DNA from: Bacillota bacterium
GTDB lineage: Bacteria > Bacillota > Bacilli > Paenibacillales > Paenibacillaceae
Assembly (NCBI GenBank): GCA_023391635.1
Contig: JAEWAQ010000038.1
Span: forward strand, 57,038 to 121,037
Direction of reading: 5' to 3'
Length of the DNA: 64,000 nt
In this document: positions 44,538 through 53,409 of the stretch, piece by piece
Numbering within the stretch: the first letter of the stretch is position 1
Layout: every line of letters starts with the position of its first letter
Made by a program: the position numbers and the translations under genes
The notes under the pieces: generated by a model
The model's database searches: none
Told to the model about the DNA's origin: nothing
Seen by the model: the letters and a program-made list of their open reading frames with translations, nothing else

Positions 44538-46166
44538 TTAAGGCGGCGACAGCAAGTCAGCCCGCATGGCCCACTTCCGAAAGGCGTTGCGGCCGCGGTC
44601 CGAAGACAGGCTTTGAGCGGGCCAGCCTTCACCTCGCCAAACCGCCTGCACGATGTCCGCTGCCGGCAGCCAGGGGATGCAGGCTGCAGGCATTGCGGGA
44701 AAACAGGCGAGCCAGTCGTCACGATGCGTGAAACTATGGTCCCGATTGGCGACCCAGCCTGAGGCTGCTCCGCTTTCGGCAACCCTCGCTTGCAGGCCCG
44801 TAGCCTCTCTTTGCAGTTGCGGAGACCATTTGGCAGGCAAGCAATCCGCCACCCACCAGATCGATTGCAGTCCGCTGGATGCCAACATGTCCGCCACGCC
44901 CGCCGTCAGCCATCGGCTGGACACGTCCAGCAGCACGACGGGAACGCCCAATCGATGCAGCCACGCCGAGAACCGTTCCTCCGGCGCGCGGGCCCCCGAT
45001 GCCTGCGGATCCAGCGGATAATAAGCCGCGGTCCCCCTGTGCCAGACCGGCGCGGCCGGCCCCGCACCCGTCGGGTCCGCGAACGCGGCGCGCGCAGGCA
45101 TGTCCCTGGCGCCGTTCAGCAGCGCGTACAGCTCCGGCTCGGCGCCCGGGCATTCTGCCACGGCATGGTGCACGCCCTCATCGGACAGCCACCGCGACAG
45201 GCCGAGCGTTGCCAGCGTCGCTCCCGCGCCCGGATAGGCGGATAGGACGGCGACGACGGATACGCCGGTTTCCCGCTTACCGCGGCCGCATTGCGCCGAT
45301 TCCGCTTCGCGGGAGGCGTCCCCGTATGGCTGCTGCAAGGAGGATGCCTGGTGCAGCCGCCCCAGCAAGTCGTCCGCACTCTGCACCCTCGCACCGGGAT
45401 CCTCTGCCAGCGTTTCGTCCAGCAAGTCCCGAAACGCGGCGGGCACGTCGTCTTGCAGCAACCGTGCATGCCTCCCGGCGGGATAGCGTATGGCGGCTTG
45501 GCCACCGGATAGCAGGTAGAAGGCGAGCGCCCCCCAACTGTACAGATCGGAGCGGGCGTCCGTCTGACGCCCCGCGATCTGTTCCGGCGCCGCGAAGGCG
45601 GGCGTGCCGAGCCGCTCGGTATCGGCCGATGCCTCGGGCCGGTAGGGGCGGGCGATGCCGAAATCGACGAGGATCGCCCGGTCGAGCTGATCGATCATGA
45701 CGTTCGCCGGCTTCAGATCGCGGAACACGATTTGCGGTCGCTGCGCGTGCAAATAACAGAGCGTTTCGCCCAATTGTTCGAGATAATGTCGGACGCGCGG
45801 GAACGGCAGCCTTCGGCCGCTCTTGACGAACCGTTCGCCGAGCGATTCTCCCGGAACGTAATCCATGACGATGACGGCGATGCCATCGCCGCCGGGCGGA
45901 AAATAGTCGACGATGTCGGGCAGCAGCGGGTGCGACAGCGCCGACAGCAAGCTCGCCTCGCGGATGAACGCATCCCGCTCGCCCGGCAGCGCGGCAGTCA
46001 GCTTCAGTGCCCTTAGCTTGCCTAGCAAACGGAGATCCTCCGCCAGATAGACGCTTCCCATACCGCCGCGCCCGATCTGCGCCGCAATGCGGTAACGGCC
46101 TCCGATGCAGTCGCCCGGTTCGAGCTGCCGCAGCATGCGAGTGCGATAAGGCTCCATCGGTTCCAT
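44538..46166 (-). CDS. Ser/Thr protein kinase fused to a degenerate MinD/ParA-like domain
   Basis: Residues 20-275 form a Hanks-type kinase: Gly loop IGRGGMGSVYLA, Lys in LRALKLT, catalytic loop IVFRDLKPANVMI (Phe replaces the His of HRD), DFG in LVDFGIARP, and TPAFAAPEQIAGRQTDARSDLYSWG. After a linker, residues 320-540 begin VSVVAVLSAYPGAGATLATLGLS, which looks like a ParA/MinD P-loop that lost its Lys and Thr pair. No membrane segment or PASTA domain is present. AAGGAGG precedes ATG 46166. The function is unknown. Confidence 0.82.
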   Translation of the reverse strand: MEPMEPYRTRMLRQLEPGDCIGGRYRIAAQIGRGGMGSVYLAEDLRLLGKLRALKLTAALPGERDAFIREASLLSALSHPLLPDIVDYFPPGGDGIAVIVMDYVPGESLGERFVKSGRRLPFPRVRHYLEQLGETLCYLHAQRPQIVFRDLKPANVMIDQLDRAILVDFGIARPYRPEASADTERLGTPAFAAPEQIAGRQTDARSDLYSWGALAFYLLSGGQAAIRYPAGRHARLLQDDVPAAFRDLLDETLAEDPGARVQSADDLLGRLHQASSLQQPYGDASREAESAQCGRGKRETGVSVVAVLSAYPGAGATLATLGLSRWLSDEGVHHAVAECPGAEPELYALLNGARDMPARAAFADPTGAGPAAPVWHRGTAAYYPLDPQASGARAPEERFSAWLHRLGVPVVLLDVSSRWLTAGVADMLASSGLQSIWWVADCLPAKWSPQLQREATGLQARVAESGAASGWVANRDHSFTHRDDWLACFPAMPAACIPWLPAADIVQAVWRGEGWPAQSLSSDRGRNAFRKWAMRADLLSPP

Positions 46167-46220
46167 CGCTTCGACCTCCTTGATTTCCTTGCGGCTAAAC
46201 CGCCTTCCTTCCGGCAACGC

Positions 46221-46281
46221 AAAAAATCCCGCAGGCGGCAGCCGACCCTCTGCATGAGAGGATCGGCGCCGCGAGCGGGAT
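46221..46281 (-). terminator. Long intrinsic terminator
   Basis: On the minus strand arms 46281-46256 and 46250-46226 form a stem of about 24 bp with few mismatches and a five-base loop, followed by six T. It ends the repair and methyltransferase operon before the kinase gene. Confidence 0.9.
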
Positions 46282-46324
46282 GCTTTCCCGTCGGTTCGGT
46301 TCGCGCATGGCGATTCATGTTCGA

Positions 46325-47353
46325 TTATGGCTTGCGTCTTACCCACATTGTAACTTCTTCCCGGTTGTGAAACAACTGCTTGACGCGACGAATATCGAAA
46401 TGTTCGGCGTACGCCTCCGTCAGCTCGCGCAGCGTGTGCATCGGCTTTCGATACATCAGCTTCAGCGTGATGATGCCAGAGCCGCCCGCCGACAGTGCGC
46501 CGGACAGGCCTGACACGAGACGGCATGTGCGATGCGGGTCCCAGCTCATGTCGCAGACGAGCAAATCGAACGTGCCGGGCGCGAAGGTGACGTCTGCCGC
46601 ATTGCGCTGCAGATGATGCAGCCGCGGGTGCCGGGCTATCCTTGGATCCATGGCGGCCGGATCGACAGCCGTCACCTTCAGTCCGCGCTCCAGCAGCACA
46701 TTCGTCCAGCCGCCCGGCGCGGCCCCCAGATCAAGCGCGTTCGTAAAGCGGTCGAGCGGCAACCGGAAGGCGCGTTCAGCCTCTAGCAGCTTGAACGCCG
46801 CCCGCGAAATTTGGCCTTCTTCTCGGCGGAATCGAACAGCGCCGCCCGGCCAATCCGACAAATTGTCTCGCGGCGCCTGGCAGCCCATCAATAGCGCATC
46901 CGCCGTCGCATAGACGGACACGATCCAGTCCGCGTCCCGCGCAACCGGCTCGCATCCGAAATCCCGCAAGACGGCCGCCGCAATATCCCGTCCCTCCGCC
47001 AGAGAGTACGGAAACGGACTGTTTGCCGCCTTGCGCACCTGCACGGCGACTTTGCGCCCGCTAATCCGATCGCCAAGCGTTCGGGCATAGGCGGCAAGCG
47101 CCTCTGCCGCCGCTTGCCCGACATCCCCCTCAAGCGGCGCTTCCGTTTCAAGCGGATACAGATGCCGCAGAAACACCGGCTCGTCCCGGCGCAACGTTTG
47201 CAGCAGTTCATCTGCACCCAAGTTGCCTGACGTGAAGCGGAATATTTCATCCGAGCCGAGTCCCGATATGGCGATACCGGGGATTCGCCGCCTTAATTCT
47301 TCTACGGCGTAAGGGACGAATCCCGGATTGGCCGTTCCGATGTAAGTCGTCAT
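46325..47353 (-). CDS. FtsJ/RlmM-like SAM-dependent RNA methyltransferase
   Basis: The 342-residue protein has an N-terminal domain (TANPGFVPYAVEELRRRIPG) and a C-terminal Rossmann methyltransferase domain with LDLGAAPGGWTNVLLERG, LLVCDMSWDPHRT and ITLKLMYRKP, the K-D-K type residues of RrmJ/RlmM enzymes that methylate ribose 2'-OH of RNA. RlmM modifies C2498 of 23S rRNA in E. coli; the target here is inferred only. ATG 47353 lies eight bases after the ABC ATPase stop, with GGAGGTG inside that gene's end. Confidence 0.83.
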   Translation of the reverse strand: MTTYIGTANPGFVPYAVEELRRRIPGIAISGLGSDEIFRFTSGNLGADELLQTLRRDEPVFLRHLYPLETEAPLEGDVGQAAAEALAAYARTLGDRISGRKVAVQVRKAANSPFPYSLAEGRDIAAAVLRDFGCEPVARDADWIVSVYATADALLMGCQAPRDNLSDWPGGAVRFRREEGQISRAAFKLLEAERAFRLPLDRFTNALDLGAAPGGWTNVLLERGLKVTAVDPAAMDPRIARHPRLHHLQRNAADVTFAPGTFDLLVCDMSWDPHRTCRLVSGLSGALSAGGSGIITLKLMYRKPMHTLRELTEAYAEHFDIRRVKQLFHNREEVTMWVRRKP

Positions 47354-47361
47354 ATCGCTGA

Positions 47362-48132
47362 TCAAGCACCTCCGACGCGAATCCACGGACGGTCATCCGT
47401 CCAGTCGACGATCAATGGAAGATCGTAAGCTTCCCGCAGCAAAGCCGGCGTCAGCACGTTGCGCTTCGCTCCCTGCGCCGTAATCCGGCCATCGGTCATG
47501 AGCGCCACATGCGTGAACAGCGGGACGATTTCTTCGATATGATGCGTCACATACAGCATGGACAAATTCGGCGAAGTGAAGGAGGCCAGCACGTCCAGAA
47601 ATTTCTCCCGCTCGTACAGGTCCAGGCCCGCGCAAGGCTCGTCCAGAATGAGCAGCTCGGGGGAAGCCATCATCGTCCTGGCGAGCAGCGCCTTCTTCCG
47701 TTCTCCTTGCGACAGCGTGCCAAACGGTTGATCGGCCATGGCCAACAAGCCGACGCGGTCCAGCTCTTGCCGGGACCGCTCCACGACCTCTTCCGGCACT
47801 TGTTCATAGATGCGCAGATACGCATACGCGCCGCCGGCAACGATTTCCCACACAGGATCGCGCAGCGTGAACTTCTCGACAAGGGACGCTCCGATATAGC
47901 CGATCTTCTTGCGCACTTCCCGCACATCGACTTGACCGTACCGATTGCCAAGCACGTCGACCGTCCCCGTCGTCGGGAACATATAGCCGGTCACCATTTC
48001 CAGCACGGTCGTTTTGCCGCAGCCGTTGCGGCCGAGCAGCGTCCAGCGCTCGCCAGGCGCGATATGGATGTCGACGCCGCGCAAGATGTCGCGTTCTCCG
48101 CGGCGTAAAGTCAAATTCTGCAAACGAATCAT
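47362..48132 (-). CDS. ABC ATPase, YlmA/ModF-like, no permease
   Basis: A 256-residue ABC ATPase with Walker A GRNGCGKTT, signature LSQGERKK and Walker B LLILDEPCAGLD. It resembles B. subtilis YlmA, which also lacks a permease. It overlaps the thioredoxin gene by four bases, placing it in a run of coupled genes. Its partner and substrate are unknown; a soluble role is possible. Confidence 0.85.
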   Translation of the reverse strand: MIRLQNLTLRRGERDILRGVDIHIAPGERWTLLGRNGCGKTTVLEMVTGYMFPTTGTVDVLGNRYGQVDVREVRKKIGYIGASLVEKFTLRDPVWEIVAGGAYAYLRIYEQVPEEVVERSRQELDRVGLLAMADQPFGTLSQGERKKALLARTMMASPELLILDEPCAGLDLYEREKFLDVLASFTSPNLSMLYVTHHIEEIVPLFTHVALMTDGRITAQGAKRNVLTPALLREAYDLPLIVDWTDDRPWIRVGGA

Positions 48133-48473
48133 GATGGCTTATTCCTCCTTATTCCGCTAGCCGACCTCAGATCCTCCGCGATTTCCGGTACGGAGCCGAA
48201 CCGATATTTCTTCCGTACCGAGCCGTCGGATCGTTTGATCAACAGACAAGGGACGCTTTCGATTCGGAAAATTTGAGCGATGGCCGGCATAAGGTTTACG
48301 TTAGCCGCGGCAAACGGCAACTCCGGCAGCAGTTCCTGCGTCACTTCCAGCATGCGGCGGGCGGCCTTGCACGTCCCGCACAGCGGGGTATGTACGAACA
48401 ACACGAACGGCCCGGACTGGGCCGTCCATAATCTGCGCCACTGCTGCGGCTCCCATTCGACGATTTCACTCAT
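48129..48473 (-). CDS. Thioredoxin-family protein
   Basis: A 114-residue thioredoxin-fold protein with the redox motif PLCGTCKAARR in place of WCGPC and the cis-Pro in IESVPCLLIKR. The protein is cytoplasmic, with no signal peptide. The ATG overlaps the upstream gene's stop by four bases. Its client is unknown; neighbours suggest a link to repair or RNA processing but give no direct evidence. Confidence 0.85.
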   Translation of the reverse strand: MSEIVEWEPQQWRRLWTAQSGPFVLFVHTPLCGTCKAARRMLEVTQELLPELPFAAANVNLMPAIAQIFRIESVPCLLIKRSDGSVRKKYRFGSVPEIAEDLRSASGIRRNKPS

Positions 48474-48862
48474 GACTGCTTCAGCCTTTCTTCCGCGGCG
48501 CTGATCTGTACGGCCGCTTCCCTGCTCTCGGCTGCCTGCGCCGCCTCGCGAAGCACTTGTTCGGACATCGGCCCGTCGTGGATCGCAACGCCGCTTGGCG
48601 CCGCTTCCCGCAGCAAGCGAACCATCAACGCTCTCCCCGACGGGCTCGAGGAATGAACGTAGATTCGGCGCGGATACTTCCCACCGGCGATCACGCCCCT
48701 GACAACGGCCGATCCGTTCGGCTGTCCGTAGCCCAACTCGTAATCGAGCGACAAGACGTCGACCTCGCATTCGGCCAGCAGCAGCAAGCACTCATCCGCC
48801 GATCTGGCGAGGACAAATCCTTTCGGGCATGGGCGAATATCGTCCAAATAAACATTGATCAT
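48470..48862 (-). CDS. Cyclic-phosphate-processing receiver-like (cREC) domain protein
   Basis: The 130-residue protein opens MINVYLDDIRPCPKGFVLAR, then has DVLSLDYELGYGQPNG and IYVHSSSPSGRALM, the plan of the cREC family, receiver-like domains proposed to act on cyclic phosphates. It has the DD and D pair but is not a normal response regulator. It overlaps both neighbours by four bases, between endonuclease IV and thioredoxin. The biochemical role is a published prediction, not shown here. The C-terminus is helical and charged. Confidence 0.75.
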   Translation of the reverse strand: MINVYLDDIRPCPKGFVLARSADECLLLLAECEVDVLSLDYELGYGQPNGSAVVRGVIAGGKYPRRIYVHSSSPSGRALMVRLLREAAPSGVAIHDGPMSEQVLREAAQAAESREAAVQISAAEERLKQS

Positions 48863-49701
48863 GCGTTTGCCTCCTCTGCCCATTGACGAATGAGCGCTAG
48901 CTGCTTCAGGTGCGATCCGTTCGAGCCTGCCGGCGTCTCCAGTATGAGCGGCACAGTGCGCAGTTCCGGCGTGGCCAGCATCTCGCGGAATGCGGCTTCG
49001 CCGATACGGCCTTCCCCGATCGCAGCGTGCCGGTCGCGGCGCGATCCGGCAGCGAATGCAGCATCGTTCAAATGTACGGCTGCCAGCGCATCCCAGTATC
49101 CGAGCGTTCTGGCCCGCCGCTCGAAAGCCGGCCAATTTCCCTGCGGCCATTCGCCGCTCACGAACAGGTGACATGTGTCCAGACAGAAGGCGATTCGCTC
49201 CGGATTGTTGCACAAGCTGCGAATTTGCACGCATTCCTCCGGCGTTGTGCCGAACGCGCCGTGATCGCCCGCCTGGTTCTCGAGCAGCACCTTCGCTTGT
49301 CCGGTCCAAGCTGCCGTCACCAGATTCAGCCAGTCGATGACGTTCCGATAGCCTTGCAGCGGATCCGGTCCCTTGTAAACGCCAAAATGCACGACGACCC
49401 CGATCGAGCCGCATGCTTCGGCGATTTCCAGATCGTTCAGCGTGGAAACGGCCATACGCCGGGCTTCCTCGCCGCTTGTGGCCGGATTGATCGGATAAGG
49501 ACCATGGGCGATCGAGACGATGCCGCGCTCGCGGCTGAGCACAGCGCAATCTTGCGCATCGTGCCGATCGAATGCCTTGATCCGGAGGCTGCGCGGGTTT
49601 TTCGGAAAATACTGAAATGAGCCGAGCCCGGCATCCGCCGTCCTTGTAGCCGCCTCCCGATAGCCGCCCCGCGTACTGACGTGCAAGCCGAGCCGGATCA
49701 T
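48859..49701 (-). CDS. nfo: Endonuclease IV-like AP endonuclease
   Basis: A 280-residue TIM-barrel enzyme. All metal-ligand blocks of endonuclease IV are visible: AHGPYPIN, VVHFGVYKG, LLENQAG, FCLDTCHLF, AVHLND, DRHAAIGEG and LILETPAG. It cuts DNA at abasic sites and pairs naturally with the glycosylase encoded five bases upstream. ATG 49701 gives MIRLGLHVSTRGGY; the longer open frame is not coding. Divergence from classic Nfo (short N-terminal loop) leaves some room for a different substrate. Confidence 0.87.
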   Translation of the reverse strand: MIRLGLHVSTRGGYREAATRTADAGLGSFQYFPKNPRSLRIKAFDRHDAQDCAVLSRERGIVSIAHGPYPINPATSGEEARRMAVSTLNDLEIAEACGSIGVVVHFGVYKGPDPLQGYRNVIDWLNLVTAAWTGQAKVLLENQAGDHGAFGTTPEECVQIRSLCNNPERIAFCLDTCHLFVSGEWPQGNWPAFERRARTLGYWDALAAVHLNDAAFAAGSRRDRHAAIGEGRIGEAAFREMLATPELRTVPLILETPAGSNGSHLKQLALIRQWAEEANA

Positions 49702-49705
49702 AAGC

Positions 49706-50521
49706 CTACAGCCTCTGGCAATGCGGGCAGTAGAACATTTTGCGGCCGGACAGTTCATCCTTCTCGATCGGCGTTCCGCAGCGGACGCACGGCTCGCCTC
49801 CGCGATCATACACCCGGCATTTGTCGTCATAGCCCCCGGTCAGCTTGTCGTCCGCCGTCAGAGGATGATCCATGTATCCGCCGCTGGCGAAAGCTTCTTG
49901 CAGCACTTTATGCATCGAAGCATGCACCCGATCGGAAGTCTCGCGGTCCAGCGCGGCGATCGCCGTTGCCGGATGCACGCCCGCATCGAAGCAGATTTCA
50001 TCGCTATAGCAATTGCCGATGCCCGCCGTCAGCTTCTGGTTCGTCAGCACCGGCTTCAGCTTGCTCCGGAACGATTTCAGCCGCGTGTAGAACCGGTCGG
50101 GCGTCAGCCATGGATCGAGCGGTTCGGGCCCGAGGTCCTTCCACTTGTCCTTCACTTGCTTCGCGCTCAACCGATGCAAGTATCCCAGCTTCAATCCGCC
50201 GAAGTACAAATTGCTGCCAGTGTCGAATGCCACAATGACCTCGAACTTGTCGTCCGGCTTCGGCCCTTCCGGTCCGTAAGCGAGCCATCCGCCCAGCATC
50301 AGGTGCAGCAGCAGCCGATTCCCGTCGTCCAGGTGGAAATTAAGAAATTTGCCCCGCCGCTCTACATACAGAATACTGCGATTCAGCAATTGTTGGCAAA
50401 ACATTTCTGCGGGCTCGTTTACGGTTTTGGCGCGACCCACGACAACGTTCGTAATCTTGCTGCCGCACAAACGCTCATTCAATAAGGTGCGATAGGTTTC
50501 CATTTCCGGCCATTCCGGCAT
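49706..50521 (-). CDS. Fpg/Nei-family DNA glycosylase
   Basis: A 271-residue base-excision glycosylase/AP lyase. The N-terminus is MPEWPEMETYR (catalytic Pro2 and Glu3 kept; Leu-Pro-Glu-Val of MutM changed). The helix-two-turn-helix reads GIGNCYSDEICFDAGVHP and a C4 zinc finger CVRCGTPIEKDELSGRKMFYCPHC closes the protein. It probably removes oxidised bases, but its divergence from MutM leaves the exact lesion open. It is coupled to the HAD gene before it and nfo after it. Confidence 0.88.
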   Translation of the reverse strand: MPEWPEMETYRTLLNERLCGSKITNVVVGRAKTVNEPAEMFCQQLLNRSILYVERRGKFLNFHLDDGNRLLLHLMLGGWLAYGPEGPKPDDKFEVIVAFDTGSNLYFGGLKLGYLHRLSAKQVKDKWKDLGPEPLDPWLTPDRFYTRLKSFRSKLKPVLTNQKLTAGIGNCYSDEICFDAGVHPATAIAALDRETSDRVHASMHKVLQEAFASGGYMDHPLTADDKLTGGYDDKCRVYDRGGEPCVRCGTPIEKDELSGRKMFYCPHCQRL

Positions 50522-50529
50522 TTGACGCC

Positions 50530-51420
50530 TCATCCTTTCCTTCCATTCGAGGTCGGCAGCAGTGCCGCCAATTCGTCCAGATCGGCGCATACCACGTCCG
50601 GCATGGCCTGCGCCCTTCGGCATTGCGCTTCCCAATCCGTCGCGGTGCACAGCCCTGTCAGCACGAGTACGGACGCACACCCGGCGTTCCGGGCTGCCGC
50701 GATATCGGTCGCGGGGTTGTCGCCGACGACCCACACCTCATCCGGCTGCGCGCTCGCCAGGTTTAACGCATAATTCATCAAGATGGCGGAAGGCTTGCCG
50801 ATGACGATCGGGTCGCGCCCGGAGGCTGCCGCGACGGCGGCCCCGAGACTTCCGGCTCCGGGCATCAGCCCGCCGCTTGAAGGGAGCAGCAGGTCCGGAT
50901 TCGTCATGATGTGAACGGCGCCTCCGCGGATATGCCGGACCGCTGACGTCAGCTTGCCGTAGTCGAAGCCGCGGTCGATGCCCTGCACGACGATTTCTGC
51001 AACGTCAACGATAGATGCTTTCTCTCCGGCTTCTCCACCCTGAGCGGTTTCGGGAAGCATGCGGATATGGTTGGCCGCAAGTGCCTCCCTCAGCCCTCTC
51101 TCTCCGATAACATACGCCGAGCTCCCCGGATGGTTGCGCCCGGCATAGTCCGCCGCAGCCAGCGCCGATGTGACGACTTGTTCCGGACGGGCGGCGATGC
51201 CGAGCTGCATCAGATGATCCGCGACTTCTTCCGGCGTACGCGAGGAGTTGTTCGTAACGAACCAGCAAGGGATGCCGAGCGCATCCAACAGGGCGATCAA
51301 TCTGTCCGCGCCGGGGATCCGCTCGCTCCCTTTATATAATGTACCATCCAGGTCGATCAGCAACGCTTTCGGCTTCGGCAAGCTTGCCCGGACGCCGGCC
51401 TGATTCGTTCTTGCATCCAT
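50530..51420 (-). CDS. HAD-IIA family phosphatase (NagD-like)
   Basis: A 296-residue HAD-IIA hydrolase with motif I LIDLDGTLYKG, FVTNNSSRTPEE, GKPSAILMN and VVGDNPATDIAAARNAG. The family dephosphorylates small sugar or nucleotide phosphates. It lies nine bases before the Fpg gene, so it is in the repair operon, but the role there is unclear. AAAGGGCGACGACGACAAT precedes the ATG, a weak ribosome site. Confidence 0.86.
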   Translation of the reverse strand: MDARTNQAGVRASLPKPKALLIDLDGTLYKGSERIPGADRLIALLDALGIPCWFVTNNSSRTPEEVADHLMQLGIAARPEQVVTSALAAADYAGRNHPGSSAYVIGERGLREALAANHIRMLPETAQGGEAGEKASIVDVAEIVVQGIDRGFDYGKLTSAVRHIRGGAVHIMTNPDLLLPSSGGLMPGAGSLGAAVAAASGRDPIVIGKPSAILMNYALNLASAQPDEVWVVGDNPATDIAAARNAGCASVLVLTGLCTATDWEAQCRRAQAMPDVVCADLDELAALLPTSNGRKG

Positions 51421-51471
51421 ATTGTCGTCGTCGCCCTTTCTGCAGCTATATGTTGCATTTCGCCTACACCC

Positions 51472-51496
51472 ATGCCATTATCCCATCCGCTCAGAG
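51472..51496 (+). repeat. 25-bp dispersed repeat, copy 5
   Basis: ATGCCATTATCCCATCCG then CTCAGAG, nearly identical to the copy at 17845 (minus strand). It lies four bases before the 50-bp tandem array, so the two may be parts of one composite element. Confidence 0.75.
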
Positions 51497-51500
51497 TGGG

Positions 51501-51732
51501 AAATAGTCGCTCTCCGCGCCTAAACCCCACACTTTTTCGCCGGTCGAGATCAATTAATCGCTCTCCGCGCCTATTCCCCACACTTTCCCGCCGCCGAGGT
51601 CAATTAGTCGCTCTACGCGCCTTTTCCCCGCACTTTCCCACCGCCAAGACCAATTAGTCGCTCTACGCACCTATTCCCCGCACTTACCCGCCGCCGATGC
51701 CAATTAGTAGCTCTCTGCACCTATTCCGCAAA
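51501..51732. repeat. 50-bp tandem repeat array, about 4.6 units
   Basis: Units start at 51501, 51551, 51601, 51651 and 51701, strictly 50 bases apart. Each opens with AATTAGTCGCTCT or a close variant, then CGCGCC, TTCCCC and CCCGCCGCC. Neighbouring units agree at roughly 85-90 percent. The last unit runs into the 3' end of mrfB (stop at 51721). There are no unique spacers, so it is not a CRISPR array. The 300-base gap between mrfB and the HAD gene is essentially this array. Confidence 0.9.
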
Positions 51733-53409
51733 TCCATCCGTCCAAAAGGTCAAGCGGTCGTCCGCGCCGCAGCTTCCCCGCTCCAGCTTGCGCCGCAGTC
51801 GGTCGATGCGCCGATCGAGGCGCGCTCTCTCTTCGCGCGACACTACGGAGGATGAACGCAGCGCCTGCATCCTCCGCTGAATGAGCGTGTGCGCCTTCAA
51901 CGCATAGTTCAGCGCAGCCTCGTAGTCCTTCGCTCTATGTTCATAATACATCGCCAGCTCCGTATGGGCATCGAGCCGGGGCAGCCTGGCCGTCTCCGCC
52001 TCCGCTGCAGCTTGCTCCCATAGGGACAGCGCGCGAACCCAGTGTCCCATGCGCTTGTACTTGTCCGCGAGTAACAACTGCCAGTCCCCGCGGCCATGAA
52101 CCGTCGACAAAGCGGTATCCTCGGCCAACAAATCATACAAGCGCCGCGCTTCATCTGCCCGGCCGTGCCGCTCCAGCCATGCGCCGGTGCGAAACCGCTC
52201 TTCAGCATCGACCGGATCCGGCACGGCACTGCCCAATCCGCCGCCCAGCAATTGACCGAAATGAATGGCGATCGAAGACAATGTCAGCACGTCCTGTTCA
52301 TTGTGGACGAATACGCCTTGCAGGTGCGAAGGATCGCCGTCCCGCAGGAATCGCATGTACAATTCCGGCGCCAATGCGCCTGGCACGTCATAACCCCGCA
52401 CGATCCCGAGCCTCTGCTCTTCCACAGTACCCAACCGGCAGGAGGGGAGTGTGTTCCTCCATAGTGCCCGCGACGGGTGAAGGAAGTCAAGATGTCCGGG
52501 GGCAGAACCCTTGCGCCGCCAGCCGTTCAGAATAAAGCGGCTTTCCAGCACCGGCCAGTCAAAAGATCGGCCATTGTAGGTTACGAGATGCGTAACGCCC
52601 TGAAACTTGCCCGACAGCCAGATCAGCATAGCCCGTTCTTCTCCTGGATGGCGCATAAGCCCCTGCTCGACGACGAAACCATGCTCCGTCCAGGTGCCAA
52701 TGCCGATCATGAACGGTACATTGCCCGCTCCGACACCCAGTCCGGTCGTTTCCGTATCCAGGAACAGCAAGCTCTGCGCTGTCGGCACAGGCTCTTCCCG
52801 CAATTCATGCGATTGTTCTTCGGCAGCCTGATCCCGCACCACCATTTCTCCAAACCCGGGGTCGACCAGAACACGCTCGATGGTTTGCGTTTCCGGCTTC
52901 CTGGCTTTCCGGGTGCCCCCGGCCGCTATCTTGCCGCCGTTCTGGCGGCTGGCAAGGGGATGCAAGAACGGTGTGCAATCGAATAAATCCCCGAGCCGAT
53001 AGCGCCCATGCCGATACGTTAACGGGTAGTCCACACGCCGCAGTAAGAATGCTCCGGCTTCGTTGACGATCTCCCGCACGCCTATCCGCTGAAACTCCGG
53101 ATGCAAATAAACTTGCCTGCCGCTGGCATCACGCTCTTTACCTTGCTCAGAAATCTCATCACGATCGCCATTTTCGCCAAGCCCGCGGCTTCCATCGAAT
53201 CCGCCTTGTCCAATACCGCCAATGTCACCCAAGCCGTCTAAGCCGCTACGTGCATGCAATCCGCCTTCTTGCCGCGCGTCATCCGTCGCCCCGGTCCCCT
53301 GCACGTCTCCCTCAGCGCCCGCCCTCGTGCCGCCTTCCTCCGTCGACTGCGCCGCCTTCCCGGCAGCAGACGCGCGCAACCTCTCCAGCCGCTCCTTCAG
53401 CCCGCTCAT
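51721..53409 (-). CDS. mrfB: MrfB (YprB)-like 3'-5' exonuclease with TPR-like C-terminus
   Basis: A 562-residue protein. Residues about 215-385 form a DEDD exonuclease domain (FLDTETTGLGVGAGN, LVTYNGRSFDWPVLESR, HNEQDVLTL). The C-terminal 150 residues are TPR-like helices (YDLLAEDTALSTVHG, YEHRAKDYEAALNYALKAH). A Gly/Glu/Asp-rich stretch (about 25-95) is disordered-looking and longer than in B. subtilis. MrfB works with MrfA in mitomycin C repair there. The start overlaps the mrfA stop by four bases. Confidence 0.88.
   Translation of the reverse strand: MSGLKERLERLRASAAGKAAQSTEEGGTRAGAEGDVQGTGATDDARQEGGLHARSGLDGLGDIGGIGQGGFDGSRGLGENGDRDEISEQGKERDASGRQVYLHPEFQRIGVREIVNEAGAFLLRRVDYPLTYRHGRYRLGDLFDCTPFLHPLASRQNGGKIAAGGTRKARKPETQTIERVLVDPGFGEMVVRDQAAEEQSHELREEPVPTAQSLLFLDTETTGLGVGAGNVPFMIGIGTWTEHGFVVEQGLMRHPGEERAMLIWLSGKFQGVTHLVTYNGRSFDWPVLESRFILNGWRRKGSAPGHLDFLHPSRALWRNTLPSCRLGTVEEQRLGIVRGYDVPGALAPELYMRFLRDGDPSHLQGVFVHNEQDVLTLSSIAIHFGQLLGGGLGSAVPDPVDAEERFRTGAWLERHGRADEARRLYDLLAEDTALSTVHGRGDWQLLLADKYKRMGHWVRALSLWEQAAAEAETARLPRLDAHTELAMYYEHRAKDYEAALNYALKAHTLIQRRMQALRSSSVVSREERARLDRRIDRLRRKLERGSCGADDRLTFWTDGFAE

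Noticed and set aside
51501..51732. Tandem array as a CRISPR
   Set aside because: Whole 50-base units repeat without unique spacers, the units are not palindromic, and no cas genes are present.
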